DNA of 64,000 bases from an uncultured Pelagibacteraceae bacterium (GTDB lineage Bacteria; Pseudomonadota; Alphaproteobacteria; Pelagibacterales; Pelagibacteraceae), in contig CACJWS010000004.1 in NCBI GenBank assembly GCA_902596975.1, positions 1-64,000 on the forward strand, given 5' to 3'. Below are positions 27,703 to 37,548 of the stretch, in pieces. The notes under the pieces were generated by a model. It was not told the DNA's origin, searched no databases, and saw only the letters and a list, made by a program, of their open reading frames with translations. Every line of letters begins with the position of its first letter. Positions within the stretch are counted from its first letter, which is position 1. The position numbers and the translations under genes were made by a program.

Positions 27703-29475
27703 ATGCTAGCTTTTATAAAAAGAAATTTATTTATAATAATATTATTTATTCTAACTGTATTACTATCTTTTATTACCTTTTTAACATTTATTGGGAGAAG
27801 TTTTTTAGAGTTAAATCAACAAAATTTACAATTTGTCCTAATTTTAAATATTGCTTTTTTGTTATTGTTTTTTGTTTTAATTTTTATTGATATTAAAAAT
27901 TCGATTAAAAATAACATAAATGTAAGAGGATCAGTTGCAAACAGAAAATATATAATTTCTTTTGCTTTATTTACATTGATTCCATCATTACTTATTGCAA
28001 TATTTTCTTTGTTTATTTTTTCATTTGCTCTTGAAAAATACTTTGATAAAAAAATTACAACCGCTGTTAATAATTCATATGAAATTGCAAAAAATTACGT
28101 TGATGAAAAAAGAAATAAAATCCAATCAGAAATTGTTTTAATCGCTTTTGATTTAAATAAATATTATAATGTTTACAAAAATGATTTAAATCGATTTAAA
28201 GCCTTTTTAAATACTCAAAATTTAATTAGAGATATAGATCAACTTTATTTAATTAATTCTGCTGGTGAATTAATCCTTTCAGCAAATAACGCTAAATATA
28301 TAAAAATAGAAGAACAGGCTATTAAAATGGTAAGATCGGACGACAGACCTTTGAAAATTATAAATGCTCCTGAAAATAGATCTGCAGCTGTAATAAGATT
28401 ACAAAATTTTGATGACACTTTTTTATATGTTGTGAAAAGTCTAGATAAAAATATATCTAATTATTTAATTGAATCTGAAGAAGCTGTAAATTTTTATTAT
28501 ACTGTAGAAAATCAAAGTTTAGGTATTAGAATTTCATTTGCCATAATTTATATTTCTTTAGTAACACTTTTACTGTTTTTATCCATAACAATAGCAATAA
28601 GATTTTCTTCAAGATTTTTTATTTCTATTAATAACTTAATATCGGCATCAGAGAGAATAGGAAAAGGAAATCTAAATGTTAAGGTCCCTGAACTTAAAGC
28701 TGATAGAGAAATGGAATTGTTAAACAAAAATTTTAATTCTATGATTGAGAAGTTAAAGAGTCAGCAAGATAAGTTATTATCTAATGAAAGACATGAAGCG
28801 TGGGAAACTGTTGCAAGAAAAATGGCACATGAAATTAAAAATCCATTAACACCAATCCAATTAACAATTGATAATCTAAATTCAAAATATTTACCTGATT
28901 TAAAAGATGAAAAGAAAGAAAAATTTCAAGGAAATTTAAAAACAATCTTAAAACAAATCCAACAAATAGAAAATTTAGTCAATGAATTTTCAGACTTTGC
29001 TAGAATGCCCAAACCTCTTATAAAAAATAATGATTTAATAAAAGTATTAGATGAAAATATTAATTTATTAAAAAAATTAGATAAATCTATTAATTTTAAT
29101 ATTAATAATAAAACTGGAAAAAAAGTTATTACTAATTTTGATAATGAACAATTTAATAGATTATTTTTTAACTTAATTAAAAATTCTATTGAAAGCATTC
29201 AAGAGAAAGCTAAAAAAACAAGTAAATCATTGAAAAATATTGATATAGAAATAAATCAAAGAAGAGACTATATAACAGTTAACTTAATAGATACAGGCGA
29301 AGGTTTTAAAAATAAAAAGACCAAGGAAATTATTAAACCATATTATACAACTAAAGTAAAAGGAACCGGTTTAGGATTATCAATAGTAGATAAAATAATA
29401 AACGACCACAATGGATCAATTAAATTTTTAAATACAAATAATGGAGCTAAAGTTCAAATCATAATACCAAAGTAA
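27703..29475 (+). CDS. ntrY: Nitrogen regulation sensor histidine kinase NtrY
   Basis: Membrane sensor pairing with NtrX. The 590-residue product has three membrane helices in the first 120 residues, a periplasmic/extracytoplasmic region to about 265, a further helix near 270-295, a HAMP segment (about 295-350), HisKA with phospho-acceptor His376 (MAHEIKNPLTP), and an ATPase domain (N box FFNLIKNSIESI, G boxes IDTGEGF and GTGLGLSIV). NtrY usually carries a PAS domain between HAMP and HisKA; here HAMP runs almost straight into HisKA. It lies three bases before ntrX. Confidence 0.92.
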   Translation: MLAFIKRNLFIIILFILTVLLSFITFLTFIGRSFLELNQQNLQFVLILNIAFLLLFFVLIFIDIKNSIKNNINVRGSVANRKYIISFALFTLIPSLLIAIFSLFIFSFALEKYFDKKITTAVNNSYEIAKNYVDEKRNKIQSEIVLIAFDLNKYYNVYKNDLNRFKAFLNTQNLIRDIDQLYLINSAGELILSANNAKYIKIEEQAIKMVRSDDRPLKIINAPENRSAAVIRLQNFDDTFLYVVKSLDKNISNYLIESEEAVNFYYTVENQSLGIRISFAIIYISLVTLLLFLSITIAIRFSSRFFISINNLISASERIGKGNLNVKVPELKADREMELLNKNFNSMIEKLKSQQDKLLSNERHEAWETVARKMAHEIKNPLTPIQLTIDNLNSKYLPDLKDEKKEKFQGNLKTILKQIQQIENLVNEFSDFARMPKPLIKNNDLIKVLDENINLLKKLDKSINFNINNKTGKKVITNFDNEQFNRLFFNLIKNSIESIQEKAKKTSKSLKNIDIEINQRRDYITVNLIDTGEGFKNKKTKEIIKPYYTTKVKGTGLGLSIVDKIINDHNGSIKFLNTNNGAKVQIIIPK

Positions 29476-29478
29476 ATC

Positions 29479-30834
29479 ATGGCAACAGAAATATTAATTA
29501 TTGATGATAATGCGGATATAAGGAATATTCTTGAAGAGTTAATACAAGATGTAGGCTATAAAACAAGATTAGCAGCTAATTTTAACCAGGGTTTATCTGA
29601 AATAGATAAAAAATTACCTGACGTTGCTATAATAGATGTGAAATTAGATAAAGGAGATAACGATGGTATCCAGCTACTTGAACATATTAAAACTAAAAAT
29701 GTTGATATTCCCGTTATCATAATATCTGGACATGCCAATATTGAAATGGCTATAAATTCATTAAGATCTGGTGCATTTGAATTTATACAAAAACCTTTTG
29801 ATAAAGAAAGATTACTTAATTTTGTAAAAAGAGCTGTAGAAAATTTCAATTTAAAAAAAGAAAATAAATCTCTATCGAGCAAATTATTCCACTCTTTTGA
29901 AATAGTAGGTAAAAGTTCTAATATAATTTCAATTAAAGATCAGATCCAAAAACTGTCTCAATCTGAAAGTAGGGTTTTTATTAGCGGACCCACAGGATCT
30001 GGAAAAGAATTAATATCGAGAAAAATTTATAAAAATTCAAAGAGATCGAACGGACCTTTCATTATAATTAATGGAGCCTTATTAGATTCAAAAAAATATG
30101 AATTGGAGCTTTTTGGAGAAGAAAAAAATGATGGTTCAATTATTTATGGGGCCTTAGAAAAGGCTTCTGGAGGAGTTTTGCTTATAGATGAAGTCACCGA
30201 AATTCCATTAGAAACTCAATCTAAAATTTTAAGAGTTGTAGTAGATCAAAAATTTAAAAGAATTAACAGTAATCATGATATAAAAGTCGATGTTAGAATT
30301 ATTTGCGCTTCTAGTAAAAACATTAATGTTGAAATTAAAAATGGTAATTTTCGTGAAGACTTATTTCATCGGTTAAATGTGTTTAACATAGAAATTGAAC
30401 CCTTAAGCAAAAGAATTGAAGATATTCCGTTACTTATAGAATATTTCATAGAAAATATTTGCAGCACATACAATTATAAAAAATTTAAAATTAAAGATGA
30501 TAATTACCTTTTAAATTATGATTGGCCAGGTAATGTAAGAGAATTACGTAATCTTATTGAGAGAATTGCTATACTTTCTCCTGGAAATGATGAAGAAAAA
30601 ATATTGGAAATAATTAAAGAATCGCTTTCTAAATCTGCAGTCGAAACCTTTTCAGTTGCGGAAAACTTATCAATACCACTTAGAGAAGCCAGAGAAAATT
30701 TTGAAAAAGAGTATCTAATATCTCAAATTAAAAAATTTGGTGGAAATATATCTAAAACAGCAAAATTCGTAGGAATGGAAAGATCTGCTCTACACAGAAA
30801 ATTAAAATTGTTAGGAGTTAAGGATCTAAATTAA
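29479..30834 (+). CDS. ntrX: Nitrogen assimilation response regulator NtrX
   Basis: Response regulator of 451 residues. The receiver domain (1-120) has acidic Asp9/Asp10 and probable phospho-acceptor Asp53. An AAA+ domain carries Walker A GPTGSGKE (about 170-177), Walker B LLIDEV and an arginine-finger region FREDLFHRLNVF. A C-terminal Fis-type HTH follows (GNISKTAKFVGMERSALHRKLK). The GAFTGA sigma-54 loop is replaced (ELFGEEKNDGSIIYGALEKA), so sigma-54 activation is not expected. It likely acts as an ordinary DNA-binding regulator of nitrogen, redox or envelope genes. Confidence 0.93.
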   Translation: MATEILIIDDNADIRNILEELIQDVGYKTRLAANFNQGLSEIDKKLPDVAIIDVKLDKGDNDGIQLLEHIKTKNVDIPVIIISGHANIEMAINSLRSGAFEFIQKPFDKERLLNFVKRAVENFNLKKENKSLSSKLFHSFEIVGKSSNIISIKDQIQKLSQSESRVFISGPTGSGKELISRKIYKNSKRSNGPFIIINGALLDSKKYELELFGEEKNDGSIIYGALEKASGGVLLIDEVTEIPLETQSKILRVVVDQKFKRINSNHDIKVDVRIICASSKNINVEIKNGNFREDLFHRLNVFNIEIEPLSKRIEDIPLLIEYFIENICSTYNYKKFKIKDDNYLLNYDWPGNVRELRNLIERIAILSPGNDEEKILEIIKESLSKSAVETFSVAENLSIPLREARENFEKEYLISQIKKFGGNISKTAKFVGMERSALHRKLKLLGVKDLN

Positions 30835-32207
30835 TGAATATAATAATTTGTGGCGCAGGTAGAGTAGGATTTACAATTGCTAAGTTATTAACTGAACAAA
30901 ATCACTCAATTACTGTTATTGATCAATCGAGTGAAGATATTCAAAAAATTAATGAGTCACTTGATGTAAAAGCTATTGTTGGTAAAGCTACTTCTCCAGA
31001 AATTTTAGATAAAGCAAATACCGCAGAGGCTGATATGTTGATTGCTGTAACAAGAAATGATGAAATAAATATGCTTATTTGCCAAATTGCATATTCTTTA
31101 TTTAAAGTACCCAAAAAAATAGCTAGGATTAGATCTCAAGAATATTTAGATCCAAAATTTTCAACACTTTTTAATAAAGAAAATTTACCAATAGACTATG
31201 TTATTTCTCCAGAATTAGAAATTGCAAAATCTTTACAGAGAAAATTAGAGGCCCCAGGAGCCTTAGATAACGTTCCCTTTGCGGAAAATAAGCTTAGATT
31301 ACTAGAAATTTTAATTGACGAAAAATGCCCGATCCATGAAATAAAATTAAAAGATTTAACAAATAAATTCCCAAATTTAAATGCATATATTTTAGGAGTT
31401 ATTAGAGAAGAAAATTTTAAAATATTAAAGAAAGACGACAAGCTTCAACACAATGATAAAGCATACGTTATTGTTAAATCTAATCAAATGGAGGTAACAT
31501 TAAAAGCCTTCGGCCATAATGAAAAAATTTCAAGCAAAATACTTATCATAGGAGGTGGTAATATTGGATTTAATCTAGCATCAAATATAGAAAGTAATTT
31601 TGATGAAGCGAGAGTAAAAATTATCGAGAAAGATAAAAGTAGAGCCGAGCATATTGCAAATTACTTAAATGACACAATCGTCATAAATGGAAATGGTTTA
31701 GATGAAGATGTGTTGAACGAAGCTAACTTAGAAGAAGTAGAAACTGTATTAGCCTTAACAAATGATGATGAAGATAATCTTATGGTAAGTGTTCTTGTTG
31801 AAAAATTTTCAAAAAATAAGAGAACTATGGCACTAATTAATAAACCCAACTATTCATTACTACAATCATCTTTGAAAATTGACGATTTAATTGACCCTAG
31901 AATGAGCACAGTTTCAAGTATATTAAAACATGTTCATAAAGGTACTATTGAGAATGCATATACTATTTTAAATGGTGAATATGAAGTTATTGAAGCCGAT
32001 ATTTTAGAAACATCTGAATTAATTAATAAAGAACTCAAAAATGCTGATTTACCTGATGAAATTCGTGTTGGAGCAATTTTAAGAAATAATAATTTTATAC
32101 TTCCATCTTCTAAATATATATTTCAAAAAGATGATACAGTTGTATTATTAGCAAAAAGAGATCAATTACCATTAGTGGAAAATTTATTTAGAATTAGCTC
32201 AATCTAA
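30834..32207 (+). CDS. trkA: Trk potassium uptake regulatory protein TrkA
   Basis: Cytoplasmic NAD-binding regulator of the TrkH channel, 457 residues. Two RCK units are visible: the first Rossmann motif IIICGAGRVGFTIAKLL (residues 3-19), the second ILIIGGGNIGFNLASNIE (about 233-250), each followed by a TrkA-C domain. The start overlaps the ntrX stop by one base, and trkH follows after three bases. The NtrYX-TrkA linkage is widespread in alphaproteobacteria. Confidence 0.95.
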   Translation: MNIIICGAGRVGFTIAKLLTEQNHSITVIDQSSEDIQKINESLDVKAIVGKATSPEILDKANTAEADMLIAVTRNDEINMLICQIAYSLFKVPKKIARIRSQEYLDPKFSTLFNKENLPIDYVISPELEIAKSLQRKLEAPGALDNVPFAENKLRLLEILIDEKCPIHEIKLKDLTNKFPNLNAYILGVIREENFKILKKDDKLQHNDKAYVIVKSNQMEVTLKAFGHNEKISSKILIIGGGNIGFNLASNIESNFDEARVKIIEKDKSRAEHIANYLNDTIVINGNGLDEDVLNEANLEEVETVLALTNDDEDNLMVSVLVEKFSKNKRTMALINKPNYSLLQSSLKIDDLIDPRMSTVSSILKHVHKGTIENAYTILNGEYEVIEADILETSELINKELKNADLPDEIRVGAILRNNNFILPSSKYIFQKDDTVVLLAKRDQLPLVENLFRISSI

Positions 32208-32210
32208 TTA

Positions 32211-33620
32211 ATGAATATATTTAGCTTAAAATACTTTGGTATTTTTTTTTTAATAATAAGTTTTTTTTCATTTTTTAATATTATTTACTCTTATTATTTT
32301 AATCTTTTAAATCATCTTAATAATTATATTTTAACATTTGGAATTACACTTATTATTGGACTTTTTTTAATAATATATAGGAAATATAAATTTGAAAAAA
32401 TTAATTTATTTGAAAGAATTTCAATTGTTCTTATAGGTTATTTGATTTTACCTGCAATAATATCTATTCCTTATTACTTTAATATAGATAATATAAGTTT
32501 TATTAATTGTTATTTTGAGGCTATTTCCGGATTTACCTCTACAGGTTTTTCAATTTTCAATGACTTGGATCAGTTAGATCAAACTTTAATTTTATGGAGA
32601 TCTGGATCACAATGGATAGGAGGTTTATATTTTTTATTTTCAATATTATTACTTATCGATTTGTTTGACGAAAATTTAAAAAGATCTTTGACAAATTATA
32701 TATCATTAAATTCCTCTGAAATATATAAACAGGTGTTTAAAATAATTTTAGTTTATTTATCAATGACAATTTTTATATTTATACTGCTAAAATTGGTAAA
32801 TTTAAGATCTTATGATGCCTATAATTACTCACTTTCAATAATATCCTCAGGTGGATTTTTACCCAATGATAAATTCGATACAACATTTATTACTGATACA
32901 AGTAAAGTTATTTTATCCATATCAATGCTTTTTTCATTTTTTAGTCTTTTTTTTGTTTTTAATTTAATCTTTTTCAAAAAAAAAAATATCTATTATCTAA
33001 GTGAAGATATTAATATTTTAATTTATCTCTTAATTGTAATTGCATTGTCATTTATATTTTTTAATTATGATAATAATTTTTTAAATGTACTAGTCTCTAT
33101 TTCAAGTAGTGTCTCAAATATTGGATTTACTTTTGAACAGGTTCCAAAAAATCTTGTTTTTGTTTTTCTTCTACTAGTAATACTTGGAGGCTCTTTTTTT
33201 TCAACTAGTTCTGGTTTGAGAGTTATAAAAGTATTAACTTTATTAAAATTTTCCTTAAACAATTTATTGTCTCATTCAAAACCTAATCAAATTTATTCAA
33301 ATAAATTATCTCTAAATAAGACTGAAACAAATATTAGTGATATAAATAAATATTTTTTTGCTATCTTAATTTTTATAATCTCTTTATTTTTAGTATCAAT
33401 TTTATTAACATTTTCTAATTTAGATTTTGAAACATCATTTAAATTAGGCATTTTAACAATTATGAATACTGTTAACTCTGAAATGTATAATTTAGCTAAT
33501 CTTGATTTTTATAACTTTAACTTATTTGGTAAAATTTCATTAATAATATTTATGATTATTGGAAGAATTGAACTTTTATCAGTGATAATTTTATTAAAAA
33601 AATTTCTTTTCAAAAATTAA
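32211..33620 (+). CDS. trkH: Trk potassium channel subunit TrkH
   Basis: Potassium uptake channel, 469 residues, about ten hydrophobic segments. Selectivity-filter-like repeats are visible: FEAISGFTSTGFSIF (about 100-114), SIISSGGFLPND, SSVSNIGFTF and TIMNTVNSEMYN. The segment GSQWIGGLYFLFSILLL is conserved in the family. It is preceded by trkA and followed by tRNA-Arg after 23 bases, on the same strand. Confidence 0.92.
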   Translation: MNIFSLKYFGIFFLIISFFSFFNIIYSYYFNLLNHLNNYILTFGITLIIGLFLIIYRKYKFEKINLFERISIVLIGYLILPAIISIPYYFNIDNISFINCYFEAISGFTSTGFSIFNDLDQLDQTLILWRSGSQWIGGLYFLFSILLLIDLFDENLKRSLTNYISLNSSEIYKQVFKIILVYLSMTIFIFILLKLVNLRSYDAYNYSLSIISSGGFLPNDKFDTTFITDTSKVILSISMLFSFFSLFFVFNLIFFKKKNIYYLSEDINILIYLLIVIALSFIFFNYDNNFLNVLVSISSSVSNIGFTFEQVPKNLVFVFLLLVILGGSFFSTSSGLRVIKVLTLLKFSLNNLLSHSKPNQIYSNKLSLNKTETNISDINKYFFAILIFIISLFLVSILLTFSNLDFETSFKLGILTIMNTVNSEMYNLANLDFYNFNLFGKISLIIFMIIGRIELLSVIILLKKFLFKN

Positions 33621-33643
33621 TTTAGTATTATAAATCATCTTGT

Positions 33644-33720
33644 GCGCTCTTAGCTCAGCTGGATAGAGCAACGGTTTTCTAAACCGTAGGTCGAAGGTTC
33701 GAATCCTTCAGAGCGCGCCA
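33644..33720 (+). tRNA. tRNA-Arg (anticodon TCT)
   Basis: A 77-base cloverleaf. Acceptor GCGCTCT pairs with AGAGCGC, the discriminator is G, and CCA is encoded. The D-arm contains AGCTCAGCTGGATAGAGC, anticodon stem ACGGT/ACCGT encloses TTTCTAA (anticodon TCT), and the T-arm has GGTTCGAATCC. It reads AGA codons, very frequent in this AT-rich genome. Confidence 0.97.
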
Positions 33721-33793
33721 AAATCCAAATAAGGCATAGATTTTGCGATATATTTAATATTGATGCGTTTCTTTGTTTCTGCTTTACTTGGGC

Positions 33794-33831
33794 AATTCAA
33801 AAATTAATTTGAATTATTTGTTAACAAATAA
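33794..33831. promoter_or_regulatory. Palindromic elements in the aapJ upstream region
   Basis: Two inverted repeats sit in the 131-base gap before aapJ. AATTCAAA (33794-33801) pairs with TTTGAATT (33808-33815) across six bases. A perfect 18-base palindrome, TTATTTGTTAACAAATAA, lies at 33814-33831, 20 bases before the ATG. They could be operators for a dimeric regulator or weak hairpins. AT-rich sequence makes palindromes of this size expected about once per window by chance, so only the position makes them notable. An AGAGGA ribosome-binding site follows. Confidence 0.4.
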
Positions 33832-33851
33832 ATAAACAAGAGGAATAAATA

Positions 33852-34892
33852 ATGTTTAAATTAGTAAAACGATTGACTTCAGTTGTTGCTATGTTTGCTG
33901 TTCTATTTACGTTTACAACAGAAACTATGGCTGCAAAGAAGTCAAAAACTCTTAAAAACACTCAGAAAAAAGGTTTTGTGAGATGTGGTGTTTCACAAGG
34001 TCTACCAGGATTTTCTAACGCCGATGCTGCAGGAAACTGGACTGGTGTTGATGTCGATGTATGCCGAGCAGTTGCTGCTGCAGTACTAGGTGATGCAAGT
34101 AAAGTTAAATTTACTCCACTAAGTGCTAAAGAAAGATTCACTGCTCTAACATCTAACGAGATAGATATTCTATCTAGAAATACTACTTGGACTCTTTCAA
34201 GGGATGCGGATATCGGTCTTACTTTCGTAGGAGTAAACTTCTATGATGGTCAAGGTTTTATGGTTAGAAAAAATTCAGGAATTTCATCAGTTAATGATTT
34301 TAAAGCTGGTGTTTCTGCATGTACTAACCTTGGAACTACAACAGAGCTTAATATGAGAGATTTCTTTAATTCTAAAGGAATTAAATATGAGCCAGTTACT
34401 TTTGAAAAAGCTGACGAAGTTGTAGCTGCATATGATGCTGGTAGATGTGATACATATACAACAGACAAATCTGGTTTAGCTGCTCAAAGAATTAAATTGA
34501 GTAACCCAGATGACCACATGGTATTACCTGAAACAATTTCAAAAGAGCCACTAGGCCCGGTTGTTAGACAAGGTGATTCTGTTTGGGAAGATATTGTAAG
34601 ATGGTCACTAAACACTATGATCGAAGCTGAAGAGTATGGCGTAACATCGGCAAATGCTGATATGATGAAAACTTCAGATAATCCAGCTGTAAAAAGATTA
34701 GTTGGCGCTGAAGGTGAATTAGGAGCTGCTCTAGGTTTAGATAATGAGTGGAGTTTAAGAATAATCAAGCAAGTTGGTAATTACGGTGAAAGCTATAAAA
34801 GAAATATAGCAGATACTGGAATTCTACCTGACAGAGGTCCAAATGAGTTATGGACAAAAGGTGGAATACTATACGTACCACCAGCAAGATAA
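33852..34892 (+). CDS. aapJ: General L-amino acid ABC transporter, periplasmic binding protein (AapJ/YhdW)
   Basis: Captures amino acids in the periplasm for the AapQMP permease. The 346-residue product has a clear signal peptide (residues 1-27, ending TMA-AKK). Mature landmarks of the family-3 solute-binding fold are FVRCGVSQGLPGFSNAD, GVDVDVCRAVAAAVLGD and ILSRNTTWTLSRD. Its codon use is GCT/GGT-rich and less AT-biased than its neighbours, fitting high expression. A strong terminator follows, separating it from aapQ. It could be placed under NtrX control, but no established site was recognised. Confidence 0.95.
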   Translation: MFKLVKRLTSVVAMFAVLFTFTTETMAAKKSKTLKNTQKKGFVRCGVSQGLPGFSNADAAGNWTGVDVDVCRAVAAAVLGDASKVKFTPLSAKERFTALTSNEIDILSRNTTWTLSRDADIGLTFVGVNFYDGQGFMVRKNSGISSVNDFKAGVSACTNLGTTTELNMRDFFNSKGIKYEPVTFEKADEVVAAYDAGRCDTYTTDKSGLAAQRIKLSNPDDHMVLPETISKEPLGPVVRQGDSVWEDIVRWSLNTMIEAEEYGVTSANADMMKTSDNPAVKRLVGAEGELGAALGLDNEWSLRIIKQVGNYGESYKRNIADTGILPDRGPNELWTKGGILYVPPAR

Positions 34893-34914
34893 TTCTTTTT
34901 AAAAGAATATAAAG

Positions 34915-34943
34915 AGGGCTAGATTTTTCTAGCCCTTTTTTTT
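34915..34943 (+). terminator. Rho-independent terminator between aapJ and aapQ
   Basis: An eight-base-pair stem AGGGCTAG (34915-34922) / CTAGCCCT (34929-34936) has a six-base loop and a run of eight T residues at 34936-34943. Lying 22 bases after aapJ and 17 before aapQ, it likely limits read-through so that the binding protein is made in excess over the permease. Confidence 0.9.
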
Positions 34944-34960
34944 ATAAACCATATTTAATA

Positions 34961-36106
34961 GTGAATTTTAAAAAAATATTACCCCAGTTACTTACGCTAG
35001 TAGTTGTTATTCTAGTATTTGGCTTCTTTTCATATAACGCGCAAGTTAACATGGAAAACAGGGGAATTACATTTGGTTATGGATTTTTATCTCAAGAATC
35101 GTCATTTGACGTACAGTTTTCTCTTATAGAATATGACGGCTCGCATTCTTATTTTAGAGCTTATCTAGTTGGATTATTAAATACTATTTTAGTTTCAGTT
35201 ATTGGAATTGTATTTGCAACGATAATTGGAGTTGTAGTCGGTATAGCTAGATTATCAAGTAATTATCTTATTGAAAGAACAGCAGCAATTTATGTAGAAT
35301 TTTTTAGAAATATTCCTTTGCTATTACAGATATTTTTTTGGTATTTTGCTGCTTTAAGAGCATTACCTTTACCTGAAAAAGCAGAACCCATGTTTGGAGT
35401 TTTCTTTTTAACAATTAAAGGTTTTTTTGTTCCAGCTTTTGTTTGGAATAATCTAGATATTTTTATTTATTCAGTAATCGCAGCAATCATCGCAATAGTT
35501 TTTGTAAGATTATACGCTAAAAAAAAGCAGGAAAATCAAGGTATTCAAACACCAGTTTTATCAATATCTATTGGTCTTTTAATTATTTTGCCATTGTTAA
35601 GTTTTTTTCTAGGTGGAGTAGGTGCATCTGTTGAAATACCAGTGATTGAACAATTATCAAAAACATCATTTACTTTTAAAGGTGGTCTAAAATTACCACC
35701 TGAATTAATATCTCTAGCACTAGCCCTATCTTTGTATACAGCAACATTTATCGCTGAATGTGTAAGAGCAGGTGTTCAAGGTGTAAGCAAAGGTCAAAAA
35801 GAAGCTGCAGCTTCAATTGGTTTAACTCCTAACCAAGTTCTTAAATTAGTTGTAATGCCACAAGCTTTGAGGATTATAATTCCTCCAACAACCAACCAAT
35901 ATTTAAATTTAACAAAGAATTCATCACTTGCTGCTGCAATTGCATATCCAGACTTAGTACTTGTCTTTGCTGGAACTGCTTTAATGCAAACAGGAAGAGC
36001 AATTGAAATTGTTTCCATTACAATGTTAACTTATTTAACTTTAAGCATAACAATCTCAATATTTATGAATTGGTATAATAAAAAAATAGCTATTAAAGAA
36101 AAATAA
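34961..36106 (+). CDS. aapQ: General L-amino acid ABC transporter permease AapQ
   Basis: Membrane permease of the polar amino acid family, 381 residues. It has an N-terminal helix (about 8-26), several further helices, and the EAA-type cytoplasmic loop in VQGVSKGQKEAAASIGL followed by VMPQALRIIIPPTTNQYLNLTKNSSLA (about 290-320). YVEFFRNIPLLLQIFFWYF is also a family hallmark. The start is GTG at 34961; no in-frame ATG gives a complete N-terminus. The end overlaps aapM by one base. Confidence 0.94.
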   Translation: MNFKKILPQLLTLVVVILVFGFFSYNAQVNMENRGITFGYGFLSQESSFDVQFSLIEYDGSHSYFRAYLVGLLNTILVSVIGIVFATIIGVVVGIARLSSNYLIERTAAIYVEFFRNIPLLLQIFFWYFAALRALPLPEKAEPMFGVFFLTIKGFFVPAFVWNNLDIFIYSVIAAIIAIVFVRLYAKKKQENQGIQTPVLSISIGLLIILPLLSFFLGGVGASVEIPVIEQLSKTSFTFKGGLKLPPELISLALALSLYTATFIAECVRAGVQGVSKGQKEAAASIGLTPNQVLKLVVMPQALRIIIPPTTNQYLNLTKNSSLAAAIAYPDLVLVFAGTALMQTGRAIEIVSITMLTYLTLSITISIFMNWYNKKIAIKEK

Positions 36107-37548
36107 TGAATAAATTAAATTTTTTATCACCAGACAAAAATAATTTATACGCATATTTGTATTCAGGTATTGGTTTATTTTCTCTAAGTATATTAATTGT
36201 ATTCTTGAATTCTTTTTTCAGTTTAGATTTGACTAGCTTTCTACCAGGAACAATAAGTTACTTTTTGCCTTTGATAATAGGTTTTATGGGTCTGCATTTA
36301 ATTAGAATTGAATATTCAGGTATAAAATTTTTAGACATTATTAACAAAAATATTAATACAAATCAATTTAATGCCCTTTTATCATTATTAATTATTTTTG
36401 CGGTTATAAAATCACTTCCACCGCTTTTAAGTTGGTTCATAATTGATGCAAATTTTGCTGGTGATTCAAAAGACGCTTGCTCAGGATCTGGTGCGTGTTG
36501 GGCTTACATTAAAACTTGGTTTAATAGATTTATGTATGGCATGTATCCAAATGCAGAACAGTGGAGAATAAATTTATCATTTATCGCTCTTGCTTTTCTT
36601 GGTGGAGTAGGGTTTTTTGCAACAGAAAAGTTCAAAAAATATCTAACATTATATTATGTTGTTGTTTATCCAATAATTGCATTTTTATTTATATTCTTTT
36701 TTATTTCTGGTGGTCCAATATTTTTTGATTTTTCATATGGAATTATTGCAGCGGTGATCTCTATTATAATAGGTTTCTTTATCCCATCGAAATTTAAAAT
36801 GTATTATTTTTTAATAATACCGATCACAATATATATATTATTAAAGTATGTATTTTTTTACGAAGAACTAATTGAATTAGGAAAGATACAAGCTTTCGAA
36901 TGGGTTGAAACTGGAGCTTGGGGTGGATTATCACTAACTTTTATAGTTTCATTTTTCTGTTTAATATTCTGTTTTCCAGTAGGATTATTCCTATCTTTAG
37001 GGAGAAGATCTGATTTACCCATCATTAAATACATATCTATAGGATTTATAGAATTTTGGAGAGGGGTACCTTTAATTACAGTTTTATTTATGTCTTCTGT
37101 TATGTTTCCAATGTTTCTTCCGGAGGACATGTTTATTGATAAACTTGTAAGAGTTATAATTGCAATATCATTATTTGAAGCTGCATATGTAGCAGAGGTA
37201 ATTCGAGGTGGTTTACAGGCTTTACCTAGAGGACAATATGATGCTGCAAAATCCTTAGGAATGGGTTATTGGAAAATGCATATATTTGTGATTTTACCAC
37301 AAGCCCTTAAATTAGTAATTCCAGGTATAGCAAATACATTCTTAGCGCTTGTGAAAGATACACCTTTAATATTTGTAGTGGGTCTTTTAGAAATTGTAGG
37401 AATGCTTAATCTTGCGAAAACAAATCCTGAATGGTTAGGTTTTGCAATGGAAGGCTATGTATTTGCTTCAATCGTATTTTTTATTATTTGCTATGCAATG
37501 AGTAAATATAGTTATAATTTAGAGCAAAAATATAAAACCGAGAGATAA
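36106..37548 (+). CDS. aapM: General L-amino acid ABC transporter permease AapM
   Basis: Second permease subunit, 480 residues, with multiple membrane segments. The conserved region [26 protein letters not shown] (about 321-346) precedes the EAA loop, [18 protein letters not shown] (about 366-383), then [26 protein letters not shown]-terminal periplasmic loop residues [15 protein letters not shown] are cysteine-containing and typical of AapM. It overlaps aapQ and aapP by one base each. Confidence 0.94.
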   Translation: MNKLNFLSPDKNNLYAYLYSGIGLFSLSILIVFLNSFFSLDLTSFLPGTISYFLPLIIGFMGLHLIRIEYSGIKFLDIINKNINTNQFNALLSLLIIFAVIKSLPPLLSWFIIDANFAGDSKDACSGSGACWAYIKTWFNRFMYGMYPNAEQWRINLSFIALAFLGGVGFFATEKFKKYLTLYYVVVYPIIAFLFIFFFISGGPIFFDFSYGIIAAVISIIIGFFIPSKFKMYYFLIIPITIYILLKYVFFYEELIELGKIQAFEWVETGAWGGLSLTFIVSFFCLIFCFPVGLFLSLGRRSDLPIIKYISIGFIEFWRGVPLITVLFMSSVMFPMFLPEDMFIDKLVRVIIAISLFEAAYVAEVIRGGLQALPRGQYDAAKSLGMGYWKMHIFVILPQALKLVIPGIANTFLALVKDTPLIFVVGLLEIVGMLNLAKTNPEWLGFAMEGYVFASIVFFIICYAMSKYSYNLEQKYKTER

